The notes beneath the pieces are model-generated. The model saw only the letters and a list, made by a program, of their open reading frames with translations, was not told where the DNA came from and searched no databases. This document shows, piece by piece, positions 1 through 11,108 of a stretch of 64,000 nucleotides of DNA. The position numbers and the translations under genes were made by a program. The DNA is from Cordia subcordata (lineage: Eukaryota > Streptophyta > Magnoliopsida > Boraginales > Cordiaceae). Position 1 is the stretch's first letter; every line of letters begins with the position of its first letter. Location: NCBI GenBank assembly GCA_028554755.1, contig JAPTOF010000001.1, positions 1,128,501 through 1,192,500 of the forward strand. The letters run 5' to 3'.

Positions 1-271
1 ATTTGACTAATTACATAATCTAGACTATTGCTTAATTTAATATCATAAGATAAGAAAATACATTGATAACAAAAATATTCTTCAACACAAAGTATGTTTA
101 TGGCTCTAATAATTTCACAAAACAATTACCACATTTTGAAACAAAACTATTAAATTGAAACTTGTTAAGATCACAATATCCAAAAAATGTAAACCACAAA
201 CAAAATAATGAACCAGGGAGGCAGACAGAAAAGGTAAACAGATGGCTAAATCTTCAAGATAGGCATCTTAC

Positions 272-1755
272 CACATGCTTGAACACCTGCTGAAGTTGGG
301 AATAAGGATGGTTCGCACGAGTTTTAACATAATAATCAGTGAACTTATAGCCAAGGCGTTTATCAAACTTCTTAAGGATCTTCCGGAGACCAATGGCATT
401 TATCTCAACAAAATAGAGGAGTTTTAAAAGATCTCGCCCCACTTCTCTATAAGCCTCTCGCAGCTCAGAGAGTTTGTGTATATCAGGCTCCTCCTGAAGA
501 GCATCTTGCTGTTTATTAAGTTGGGATAACCTGCTTGCAAGCTGACCTTGTTGTTCCAATAGAAAAAGAACAATCTTCTCAATCTGCCATGTTTGTGAAA
601 GTTTTATATTATTTCACAGCTCAAGGTCTACATCAACACATCAGAAGAGTCTCTAGATCACTATGATAAAATACGAAGAGCCATTTGGATTTGCTTTTTT
701 TAAATGCACTTTTTTAGCAACTTCTGAAGAAAGAGCTTTTTTGAGAAGCTAAAAAGTTTGGCTTTTGGAAAAAGCTGTATTTGAGCTTTTTTTAGAGTTT
801 TACCTTTTTTGAAGGCCATGACAAATAATTATTGCGAAAAGAATATACTTTTTTCAGTTTTAAAAAAGTGCTTTTCCCTTAAAAATGGCCAATCCAAACA
901 GGCCCTAAAACCATTGTCATAGGTGATTTTGGTCCTGTTGATGGGAAAAATACTTAACAATAAGCCAAAAATGCAAATGACAAATTTGGAATAGCCTGTT
1001 ATAATTCAAACCTCAACTATGTCACTTGAGGATATTCTTATATTGGCTTATCCTGGTCTGTGACACATGCAAACTTATTAGAGGACAAAAAAGCAAACCT
1101 GATTATCCAGCATCCGTGAGAAATCCTTGAGCACATGACGGCGTTCTAGTGCTCCAGCTTGAATTTGGTTAGAGTACTGTTTCACTTTTTTCTTCATCAA
1201 CTTGTAATTGATATAGTATCTGAAAGGGAACAAATATGTATCACAATTACAGGACAGAAATATAACAGAAAAAATTTCTAAATAAGCTTTACAATTACAA
1301 GTTTGGTTTGAACCTATCTCAGGTTCATGTAGCTTTACCTCCTATTCTGTTTAGGGACAATTTTATAGCATATATACACCATATGCTCAAGAACAAACGC
1401 CATGATCTTGGATTGTTTGGGAGAAAATAAGAAAGAAAAGAAAGTCGATGTATTTCAATGCATAGCGTAGGTTAAAAAACGTCAAACAACTAGCTCAAAG
1501 CGAAAGTACATCAGGCGCCAACCATTTCAGTTATAGCAAGACTGACGATAATGTGAAAAACATTAATCTGTTAACGCACTGTCTTTCATGATAAGAAAAG
1601 CATGGAAAACTAAAGAAAAGCATTTGTCGCCAAAGAATCTCGTGTTCATGCATTTTCAATTTTAACACTGGTGGGCAACACAACCAAGAATATGTAACTG
1701 ACCCTTGCCATTCCTGAATTTGTCTCTCCTTTAACTTCTTTCCAAAAGCAACCAT
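272..1755 (-). CDS. PHT5: SPX-MFS vacuolar phosphate transporter, N-terminal SPX exons (partial)
   Basis: Three coding exons join in frame: 1703-1755, 1099-1219 and 272-583. All have GT-AG borders, and together they give 162 residues. The protein starts [16 protein letters not shown] and continues through [40 protein letters not shown] and KILKKFDKR to [18 protein letters not shown]. That is the complete SPX head of the plant SPX-MFS family (PHT5/VPT). In this family the lysine-rich SPX surface senses inositol pyrophosphates, and a following 11-12-helix MFS domain moves phosphate across the tonoplast. The MFS part lies beyond the left edge, after the donor at 271. The start is chosen because MVAFGKKL is the usual family N-terminus. 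Intron 2 holds a MITE. The family call is firm; which PHT5 paralogue this is cannot be decided. Confidence 0.93.
677..906. repeat. MITE family A, copy 1 (in SPX-MFS intron 2)
   Basis: A roughly 230-bp AT-rich stretch is bounded by imperfect inverted ends. The left end reads GAGCCATTTGGATTTGC, and the right end reads GGGCCTGTTTGGATTGGCC when reverse complemented. It has no coding capacity, and the interior is full of short A/T runs and AGCTTTTT motifs. Similar ends recur at 3648-3862 and 32923-33152. It looks like a non-autonomous DNA transposon; the superfamily is not clear because I see no clean target duplication. Confidence 0.6.
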
Positions 1756-3430
1756 TTTTCACCACATGAAAAGCTTGAAACCCTGCATAAAAATTGAATA
1801 TCCAATCATCATCTTGACAAGAACATACATTCGACAATTATGTTGAATCTTCCAATATCTGCTTGATTGCTAGACATTCAAAGATAGTGATAACATTAGG
1901 CTCCACATACAATCTACCACAAGATTTACCTCAAAAGTTGCCTGGTCTGAGTTTGCTAATTATGAATGCAAGCTCTGTCAACGATTTTGGAGTATCAACA
2001 CAGCCTTCAATTTGTCTGCTTATAGCAACATTTACCTAGGCATGGAATTTTAAAACCTCCCACTGTTGATATGGGATGCCAAAACTACACTACCTAAATG
2101 ATTAGAAATTGAAAGGGAAAAAATATCACAATCAACCTCTTCAAAATAAATTTAGGTCACGCATTTATACTTCTATAACAGACTGGTCAAGCTGTCTTAG
2201 TAGCCAGACAAGCAAGCTTGACATGGCTTCCAATTACTTTTTTGATAGTTGATAGTCAAATTAAAAAAAAAATCTCATTTCCAACAGAAGAAAATCTTAA
2301 GATTTCTCAACTCTAACAAACAATCAGAGCCAACGATTTTTGGAAAAAAGAATGCTACCATATTCTAAAACCCTTGCAGGTTAGGCAAGAAATGTTTCCT
2401 GATAATAGCACCAAACAGTTTCTCGAGGCTGATTGGAGTGGACTATCTAACCACATGCAGGCTACCACATCAACCCAGCTTCCAGTCACCACTTCAAAAT
2501 CAAAGACTGTCACTTTAATTAACTGGCACAAAATATGAAATGAATTGGAAAATAGAAGTGTCACTTTACACTAACCAAATTAACTGATTTCTTTTAGCGA
2601 TCCCGTATCCAAATCAACAATCCAAATTTCCTTTATATACACGTAATTTCGCTATTCGGACCATTTCAGAGTCCCCCTTTAAAATTTAATGACCCAGTTT
2701 CCATATCCTATGTCCAAAATTATACGCACAGTCAAACACACATATTGTGTGTGTGAATATTTATATATGAGCCTCAGAGATTTTTTTTATCAGCACATCA
2801 ATTGGCTTTCAGATTTAAAAATAATTCAAAAGAATGTTCGTTCAGAACTTGCCAGCATATGAACAGATTAATTGATTACAAAACGAAATTCATTAACAAT
2901 AAACCAAAAACCAAAATCCTTATCACTTCTCCAATTTTTGGCCTCTCCTGTACAACTCCACTTAAGAGCTAATAATGTTATTAAAAGAAAACACTGCACA
3001 ATCAATCAAAATCATAACTTTTCTCACAGTATTCACATCAAGAAGCTATTTTGAGCATAAACAAACATGCTCACAAGTAACAAACTACACACACATACAC
3101 ACACACACATATATATGCATATATACACTCGAGCAGTTTCAGTTTTTGATACATATATCTATATCACTGTGTATTTACAACAAGTGAGAATGAAAACACA
3201 CAAAAAGAGACATGTGTTACATATATCAAAGTTGAATTTACTACCTTAGAGTCGTAAGGGCTCGGGAAGTTAAACGAGCTGCGAAGCTTAGTAAATGAGC
3301 ATCAACAAACAAAAGCGAGAAAAGTTTCAAACTTCATAAACAAATTTAAATAAAGCTTCGAAAGTTTCCTCTACCAAAAGCTTCAAAGAAACGGTGAAGA
3401 TTTGGATTTGAACCGCCTTTCTCAATTCTC
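1756..3430 (-). other. 5' UTR with probable leader intron of the SPX-MFS gene
   Basis: A short leader (1756-1782) directly precedes the ATG and is itself preceded by a good acceptor (TTTTATGCAG, ending at 1783). A matching donor lies at 3244-3243 (CTAAG followed by GTAGTAAA). This suggests one leader intron of about 1.46 kb and a first non-coding exon in roughly 3245-3430. The intron contains CA/TA microsatellite sequence at about 3090-3130 and no convincing coding sequence. The splice pairing is inference; the sites themselves are visible. Confidence 0.45.
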
Positions 3431-3647
3431 AGCTCCACTTCACTTATGGGGTGGTGCACACCACACGTATGTAAAAATGATTCCACGTGTGAATTATTAC
3501 TCTGGAGAATGCTTATTTGAGGTGGGGGAGATACGGCAACGGAAAAGAGTCCTGCGTGATTGAGAACAGGAGGACCGAAAATTAATTATTCATTTTACTT
3601 GGGGGTGGGTAGTAAATGACGATATTGACACGTACCAGTATTATTGT

Positions 3648-3862
3648 GGACCTGTATGGTTTGGTTTTTTTTTTTAATAATTTTTTAAAAATTATATTAA
3701 ATTTGTAATAATTATTTAATTTAGTTTTTAAAAATTTTCAAATTTTTAAAAAAAATTTAAATACAATTTTTTTTAAAAACTAAAATTTTTAATTTTAAAA
3801 AAATATTTTTTAAAAGCAATTGAAAAAACACTTTAAAAAAAAAAGTTAATTCAAACAATCCC
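3648..3862. repeat. MITE family A, copy 2
   Basis: The left end reads GGACCTGTATGGTTTGG. The right end, reverse complemented, begins CGGGATTGTTTGAATTAAC. These resemble the ends of the copies at 677 and 32923. Between them are almost pure A/T runs. The element lies upstream of the SPX-MFS transcription unit in a stretch without genes. Confidence 0.45.
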
Positions 3863-4194
3863 GTGCCTGGGCATTTGGGCATTTGGTTTTATATCGTGTA
3901 GCCACCGCTTTTCCCGTGCTGCTGTGGGGACATAATTATTTTGTCGTTATTATCAAAATAGAGCGTCTATTAAGCTAGTCTTTTAAGGGCGCAAATTACA
4001 TTGTGAATATGATACACTTAAATAAGCGTAGTGTATATTTCAAGAGATCTCATCATTTGATCATTAGATTAATGTAAAATTTAACGAGTTAACTCCTATC
4101 ATGTAAATAAACATAATACAAGAATCTGATCGTTGATCGGACACATGTAACACCTCCAACTATGGACTCCAAAATCGTTCAAATTTTGTCCTTT

Positions 4195-4705
4195 GTTTGT
4201 GAAAAAGAAAGTGGTCCTGGAGCGACAACAATAGCTTTGGTGGAGGAGGCTGCCGGTACATAAGAGCGGAGGAGCGAAGCAGCTCGAGTGACAACGAGAG
4301 GAGTGAAGTGACTTATTTGCTAATCAGATTTTAGATAGTGCCCGAATGAATACATAGTGATTTTCAGTCTTGGGGTTGAGCTGCTTGGGCCGGCATGCGA
4401 GAATACTGATCAACAAAATCATATTGATCATAGTGGTGATGAGGTAGAACTGGCTTGTCAACAAAGCGAAGAGTGTCCAGGAACCGTAGTATCCTAAAGC
4501 TTGACTAGCAAGGAATGATACCTCGGATGGCCTCCTAACCAAAGGAGGGCCAACCCACCTATACAGAGTTGACGCCATGCCCACCTAACCACGAAAGAAA
4601 ACATCCAATATTTCAAGACTTTCTCCAGAGCTCTTAAATCGTTTCTCCTAAGATCCAGGCTAACTTTTTCAGGCAATGGAATGGAATGACTGTCTTTTCT
4701 GGTAG
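4195..4705 (-). pseudogene. Possible mitochondrial-derived insertion (NUMT)
   Basis: About 500 bp are clearly richer in G+C and more complex than the surrounding AT-rich DNA. Read on the minus strand, two overlapping open frames of 71 and 86 codons occur (4494-4709 and 4324-4584), the second rich in hydrophobic residues (FALLTSQFYLITTMINMILL). The 3' part has the alternating GAGCGAAGCAGCTCGAGTG texture common in plant mitochondrial spacers. I do not recognise a specific mitochondrial gene. It could instead be a decayed nuclear gene fragment. The organellar origin is an inference from composition only. Confidence 0.35.
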
Positions 4706-5811
4706 TCAAAAGCTGTGAATAAATCGTTTATAGATTGTGAACATACATTAAATAGTTGTAAATAGGTAATTTACTATTGTGAATGTATAATATAAAGTTT
4801 TTAAACATATAATATAAAAGTAATGGATAAGTAAATTATGAACAATTAAAAGTTTTGAACATAAAATATTAAGATTGTAAACATATAACTTGCGATTTGT
4901 AAATAATTAAAAGTTGTAAATATATAATATAAAAATATAGTGAACACAAGCACCATACTATATTAACGCATGTAATTTAAAATGTATGGTATCCTTATCC
5001 CTTTAACCGCGGTTGTTAATCTAAAATAAGTATGATTTTATCTCATAAGATGTTTTAGTAGGATGACTTGTCTATTTCAACTGAAAGGCTTTATTATTGA
5101 TAAAGTTTGAGATTTTGGAATTATGAAGTTGAAACAGTTTTTACAATTGCCTTATTGGGGTGAAAGGTAGGCTCTTTTCTACACAATTAATTGTTTACGT
5201 ACGAATGAGATGGATGTTCTGATAATTTTAAGTAGTTAATATTTGCTATGTCTTAGTGGTTAGCGTATAGATGTCTTTTTAGTTGATTGAAAAACCATTT
5301 GGTTAGTTAACAAAAATGATATAAGAGGATATAAATATCATCTTTTTATTGTTGTAATCTTTATAATTATTGATATTATTATAAAAATTATATAGTATAT
5401 TTGGAACTAAATATATGCTTATGATAATAATAGTAATTTATTATTAAATATAGTAAAAGGTAAATTTTAAGAAATTATTCTCATTAATATTATAAAATAA
5501 TTTTTGGTTGAAAGAAATAAATGGTAGGATAGAAGAAAAGAAGAAAATACAAAATAAAAAAGTTAATAAAAAATACTTAGATAGTTCAAATAATTGAAAT
5601 TATTTTTTTTAAATTTGAAGTTCTAAGTTCAAATTTTATGAGGGCGAGATTTTTTTCCCCAAAAAAAAAAAAAAGGTTTACCTCGAAGTTATTGGGCTGT
5701 AATCATTAATGGGCCATCTTGGAGTTGAATCAAAATAGAGCCTGAAGTAAAAGAACACGTCTATTTTTTGCCAAATTAAAACGACACGTTTATTGTTTAA
5801 TCATTTGAGAG

Positions 5812-5879
5812 AAAATTAATATATGCTTTTATCATTTCCAGCCGCAAAATTAATATATGCTTTTATCATTTCCAGCCGC
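5812..5879. repeat. Perfect 34-bp tandem duplication
   Basis: Two adjacent identical 34-bp units, each starting AAAATTAATATATGC and ending TTTCCAGCCGC. Perfect identity implies a recent event. Confidence 0.9.
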
Positions 5880-6481
5880 AATAGTCAACGCTTTGGCAAT
5901 AGGAAGTAGGAACCCACTCCAAGTTGAGCATAAAATGATTGCCACAATGGACCCTCAATTATTTGTCATTTTCTTAACAACAAGAGGTTAAATTCCACGA
6001 ACCAAAATTAGTCATCAATTTTATGATTATTATATCAATTTTATGATTATTATTTTGCTATTTGCTTAAATATAATTCTAAAAGGTTAGGCTTAGATGTC
6101 TCTCAGGATAATACGAAGATCCAAGGCAAAAGCTCTTATGACTTTTTAGCCTATAAAAAGCAACCTTTAATTTGTTGTCCACACTAACGAAACACAGAGA
6201 AGCGTCGCATATAATTAGAACAAAATTTAATTCGCACTTAATAAAGATGACAAACGAGGTTGCATTTATTGTGACCAAACAATTGCATGCATTGTCCTGA
6301 GGAATAATTATTTACCAAAATATAAAGTAAAACAATAAACAACTCTATTTTAAGTTTCTTGTTGAAGCACAATTAGTAATAAAATAATTAGTTCCAAAAT
6401 ATAATATAACCTGAAATTGGTAGATAAATGTTCTTGACCCTCGGAGATATATATTATAAGATTAGGAAAAATATCAAGCAC

Positions 6482-6487
<6 letters not shown>

Positions 6488-6521
<34 letters not shown>
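6488..6521. repeat. (TA)n microsatellite
   Basis: Uninterrupted TA dinucleotides, about 17 units, in intergenic DNA. Confidence 0.95.
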
Positions 6522-6525
<4 letters not shown>

Positions 6526-7971
6526 CATGACATTTTCGAGTACAAATTCATTATAATTTTGTGTTAGCACTAGCTAGTTAACCTTACCAACGTGTTTCTT
6601 GTTCAATCTGTTATCTATTATGCACACGCAAGTTCTTCTCTTTCAAGACTTTGCATCAGCACTTAATGACTATCTTTAATTTAAAACTAGCTATATGATT
6701 GCCGACATATTAATGCGTTAATTCATTATTTATTGTCTCTATTATCTATAATACATTGTCCTTTTAATTTGAAATTTAGTGTCAATCAATTAATGCTTAA
6801 AATAAAATACATTTGTAAATTCAAAAAGATTAAGTGACTATTATTAAAAACAAATAAATTCATGCAAAGTATAAAATGCTTTAGTTATAATTTTTCCATC
6901 CTGAACTAATTAGTTCCTTGAGCAGTTAAGCTCATAATAGGAAACTACTGCAAGTTGAGCAAAAAATGACGGCCATAATTGATGCAGAAGTCATTGTCAG
7001 ATTAATCATCCCTTGAAAGCGTAATCATGAATTATTAACTAATTATAACAAGTTTAGCTTCATAAAATCAAACTACCAATGTTCATCTTTTTCACTCTTG
7101 TTTTATGTCTTTGTTTCTTACGCAGGTGTTAAGTGTGCTCAATACGCTTGTTAAATCATAATCACACACCGCTAACCCCCCCAACACCAATGTCAAAGGC
7201 TAATGCTACTATTAATGTTAATCAACTTTTTAGATGAAAAACATATCATAATGTTTTATATCTTTTGACAGATGAAGTTTTAATCCCATTATGATTTTTG
7301 GCCCAGCAAAATCGATTAACCTGTAACAGTTTTCTCAGTGTTTAATCTCAGGAATGCTGTAGACACATTCTTATAAAAAGAAAATAATCTAGCATTTGTG
7401 GTCTCAACTCTCATGTTCTCGTGCAGTTAATATTGTCAATGTTATCCTGAAACTCTACTATAAAAGATAGTAGTTGCGGTCAGCGGCAAAGCCAGACCCT
7501 ATGCTTGAAGGGTACACATTATGTATAAATTTTTATTAAAAGTAAAAAATTATAAAATAAATAATATTATTAAAATATATAACATTAATATAATAATTGT
7601 TCTCACCTTACTTCATATTTTGAGAAGTTTATTATTACTTATACTTCTTGACATTATTAAAAAGTATTACAAAAGTATCTTAAGAGTTCAACAAAAGAAC
7701 AATTGGTAAAAGATAAATAATAGATCTATTTATACGATCTATTTATTTTCTATTAATAATTTAAAGTGCTATTTGATTTGGAAATGGAAAAATGCAATTA
7801 TTAACTTGACTGAAAAAGAATGTTGATCTTATATCACTTTTTCCCCCCCTAAATTCACGGGAGGCCAAGTACAAGAATTGATACCAAAACTTCTCACATG
7901 CAAAGCCAGAAACAGGCTATTAGATTACAAATTCTATTTTCGTTATCTATTTATTACTCTTATATTTTTGT

Positions 7972-8423
7972 GGGAAAATTCCACAAAATAGCCTTTATTG
8001 TTTACAAAAAATATTAATGTAGTTTCTATTGTTTCAAAAGTAGCCCATTTGATCCTCATGTTTGTAAAAAAAGTTAATTTGGTTCCTATTATTTTAAAAG
8101 TAACATATTTAGTCCTTAATTTTTGTTAAAAAGGTCAATTTTTTTTAAATTATCAATTTCCTTCCTCGTTAATTAGTTATGTGACTATCACATGACTATT
8201 TTTTATGTCAAAATTGGGTTACATGACTATTTTTAAAACAAAAATGGGGATCATTTAGGTCATTTTTTGTAAGTATTAGCGACCAAATTGGTCACTTTTA
8301 AAGTAATAAAAACTAAAATGACACATTTTAAATACATGAAGAATCAAATAAGTCACTTTTGAAACCATATAAATTAAACTTATACTTTTTATAAATAATA
8401 AAGACTATTTGTAAAATTTGCCC
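7972..8423. repeat. Foldback MITE with long inverted arms
   Basis: The left arm starts GGGAAAATTCCACAAAATAG. The right arm, reverse complemented, starts GGGCAAATTTTACAAATAG. Homology continues through TTTATTGTTTACAAAAA, TTTCAAAAGTAGCCCATTTG and further blocks for roughly 190 bp on each side of a short centre. A transcript would fold into a long imperfect hairpin. There is no coding sequence. Long-armed elements of this shape are often non-autonomous Mutator-like elements, but I cannot see a convincing 9-bp target duplication. Confidence 0.7.
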
Positions 8424-8804
8424 TTATTTTTCCAACAAACTTTCATGTGCCTCTTTCTTTCTTATATATATTAATTAACTAAATACAAAGACGAAGTACT
8501 AAAAAAGGGATGAGAAGACGGTAAAATTTAACAAAAATAAAAGAAAATATTTTAGTAAATAGAGAATATAACACAACGATACTACTAAAACCGTAAAACC
8601 TTTCTTTGTCCATTTGCATGTTATCATGTCATCCGTGGGTGCCAGGGGTCAGGGTTGTCGCGGGGGTCTTGGGGGTGGAATTGAGAGAAAACAAAGCATA
8701 TATTTTTTTTCTTCAAAAGTTGAGGGTGGTGCATGTGCACACCCTTAGTCTAATGTCCCTTCCCCGCGGTAAACGACAACTACGATGACACATATATACA
8801 TGGT

Positions 8805-8807
<3 letters not shown>

Positions 8808-8857
<50 letters not shown>
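8808..8857. repeat. (AT)n microsatellite
   Basis: About 25 AT units without interruption. Confidence 0.95.
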
Positions 8858-8859
<2 letters not shown>

Positions 8860-8875
8860 CGTATACTCTAGATCT

Positions 8876-9306
8876 TATGCTGTGTTTGTTATTGGCTTAT
8901 GAAAGATAAGATACTTATCTTATTTTATATCTAATTTAAAAAGTAGTGTTTGTTTTAAACTTTTTATAAGATGCTTATTATAAGTTGTTTTATCTCTAGT
9001 TAAAAGAAATAACATAATAACAACTTATTCATTGCTTATTAGCTACAAGAAGGACACGCTTGAAATTTTCAAAAGTTTAATGAAACTTCTGTATTTCCAT
9101 ATTACCCTTGTTTTAATTGGACATAGTACTTGTTAGCTCTCCTTTGCAAAGGATATTTTAGTCAAATTAGTTTATTTTTGCATTTCAGCTTTGGTTAATA
9201 CTACTTGTAATACAAACAGTCTTATTAAATCAAACACTTATCCTTATCAGATAAAATACTTATCAAATTTTAGATTTAAGATAAGTCTATTCCAAACAAG
9301 TCATAA
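8876..9306. repeat. MITE with GTGTTTGTTAT-type ends
   Basis: The left end (TGCTGTGTTTGTTATTGGC) resembles the ends of the small hairpin elements at 27656, 27926 and 37414. The right end, reverse complemented, reads TGACTTGTTTGGAATAGAC followed by TTATCTTAAATC. The interior repeats AAGATAAG/CTTATCTT blocks in both orientations. It is a longer, probably non-autonomous relative of that family. The boundaries are approximate. Confidence 0.5.
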
Positions 9307-9548
9307 ATGGTGTCGGCATTTGTACATGTAGTTGCAACGTACTTTCCCCAGGATAATGAAAAACATTAGAAACACGTCGTGAATGTCTGCAGTTGTATAG
9401 GATCATACCAATTAGTAAAGTCTTAAACAATATGCAAATTATAATAAAACGACGATATAGTTATAACTTAAATTTAATTCTTATTAATTCCCGATGAGAT
9501 GAAATTGTACTCATTCATTTTGCGCAATGAATTTGTCTGAAAGTCATC

Positions 9549-9740
9549 CAAGTTCACTTTTTTTTTTAAGTGACAAGGGAAATTCAATTGACAAAGGCTA
9601 ATCGCTGAAATAATCAGTAAAGCCCGACCACAATTGGCTAATTTTGGGCGCGTAACACGTCTATTATACTGAATATCAAGTAAGTTAAGGGCACCCACCG
9701 ACTGAGAACTGTGATCAAATCTAGATCACGAGTTGTATTT
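9549..9740 (-). repeat. SINE-like retroposon, copy 1
   Basis: On the plus strand it begins with a T-run followed by AAGTGACAAGGGAAATTCA. It shares the order of blocks GAATTCA-TTG, CCCGACCAC, CACGTCTATTATACTG and AAGTTAAGGGCA with the copy at 10864-11092. The T-run therefore looks like a poly(A) tail of a minus-strand element. It is more degraded than the second copy, and no target duplication is clear. Confidence 0.5.
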
Positions 9741-10847
9741 GATCTCAACTTTTACTACTGAGATATTTTTGTAAGAGTATATAATCAAATGTTGTACAAA
9801 AAAGAAAAAGAGGATATTGAATGTCCAGTCAAATTTAAAAAATTTCATCTATTGTTTCAGTATTCAAAATGTCGATGTCCGGACCACGGAAAGTGGTTGT
9901 AACATCATTGTTATATTGCGACCGAGAATATACGACCTTTTAAGCTTACGGTTGAAACACGAAGGACAAGAAAAGGCCATACCCGGGATACACAAGTCTT
10001 GGACGCTACTAGTGGTACCAAGCAAAACACAACCACCAAGCCCCATGTTGCGTGTTTGTATTCATTGACAACTGACCACATCCCCTATCCATTCCTAATC
10101 GGTTCATTGATGGGGATAGTCATGGGCTTCACTGATTATTAGTGACAGCTATTAGAGATTCACTGCATGGAATTAGAAAGAAAGCTGTTAGGTAACGATA
10201 CTAGAAGAGTGTCTTCTTAAAAAATGATCGGTAAATAACTTCCACGGCTACTTTTGAAAAAAAATTATTAATGGCAGCCAACATCACACCTCAATCATTA
10301 GCCAAGAAATGTGTTCTTTTCCTGTGTGTTCATCTGATCCATCAGCAATCTTTGACATTTCTTAAGCAATATTGATATCTGATTGTAGCCATACATCTCT
10401 AATTGATCATGTCACTGTTCTATTTAATATATATATATATTATAATTGTCGTTATTTATGAGCAAATATATATCAAGATTGGATTTGCCTTCATCTCAAG
10501 TTGAACGCTCATTTTAGTCTTCTAGATCAGCTTCATGGTAATATCAATTTGTTCAACTTTTAAAAAATTATTGTGAAAGTAATGTAACATATTAAAAAAA
10601 AAAACTACCAAATGTTTAAAGTATCTAACAGAATTATTCTGAAAAGTTCTTTACAAGAAGAGACAACAATCCCGATCTTCAAATTGACGAGCATAATTAA
10701 TATTAATTTTATAAGCAAGCTAAAGGATATAAAATTTAGAAGCAGATTCAATATATATTAATTTCACATACAAATAAAGTACTGGATATAAGCAAAGATG
10801 CAAGCTAGCAGAACCCAATGCTGTAGAAATGATAATGTTACATAACT

Positions 10848-11108
10848 GACAACAATTGGTTAGTTTTTTTTTTTTTTTTTTGGAAACAAGGGGAATTCAG
10901 TTGGTGGAGTCCGACTATCGATATACCCTACAGAACCCGACCACCAGCTGACAAACTTCGAGTGCACAACACTTCTCCTATACTGTACACTAGTTAAGTC
11001 GAAAGCATTCAACTCAGGACAATGGATTCAATTCGAATCCAAGTTATGAAGTGTGTTTGTCTTCAGTTTTCACCTTTGAAGCATCCATGGAGGACAATAA
11101 TTGTTTAG
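10848..11108 (-). mobile_element. SINE-like retroposon, copy 2, with imperfect target-site duplication
   Basis: A poly(T) run (about 10864-10880) is followed by GGAAACAAGGGGAATTCAG and blocks shared with the copy at 9549. The piece is flanked by GACAACAATTGGTTAG (10848-10863) and GACAATAATTGTTTAG (11093-11108), matching at 14 of 16 positions. That is what a retroposon with a poly(A) tail on the minus strand would leave. There is no open frame. A box-B-like GGATTCGAATTG occurs near its minus-strand 5' half. Confidence 0.55.

Larger units (their letters stand above)
4720..7970. other. AT-rich intergenic DNA
   Basis: No gene is visible. The stretch contains a perfect 34-bp tandem duplication (5812-5845 and 5846-5879), a smaller two-copy repeat around 6015-6050, a TA microsatellite at about 6488-6521 and many short A/T runs. 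Short open frames here show no recognisable motif. Confidence 0.7.
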
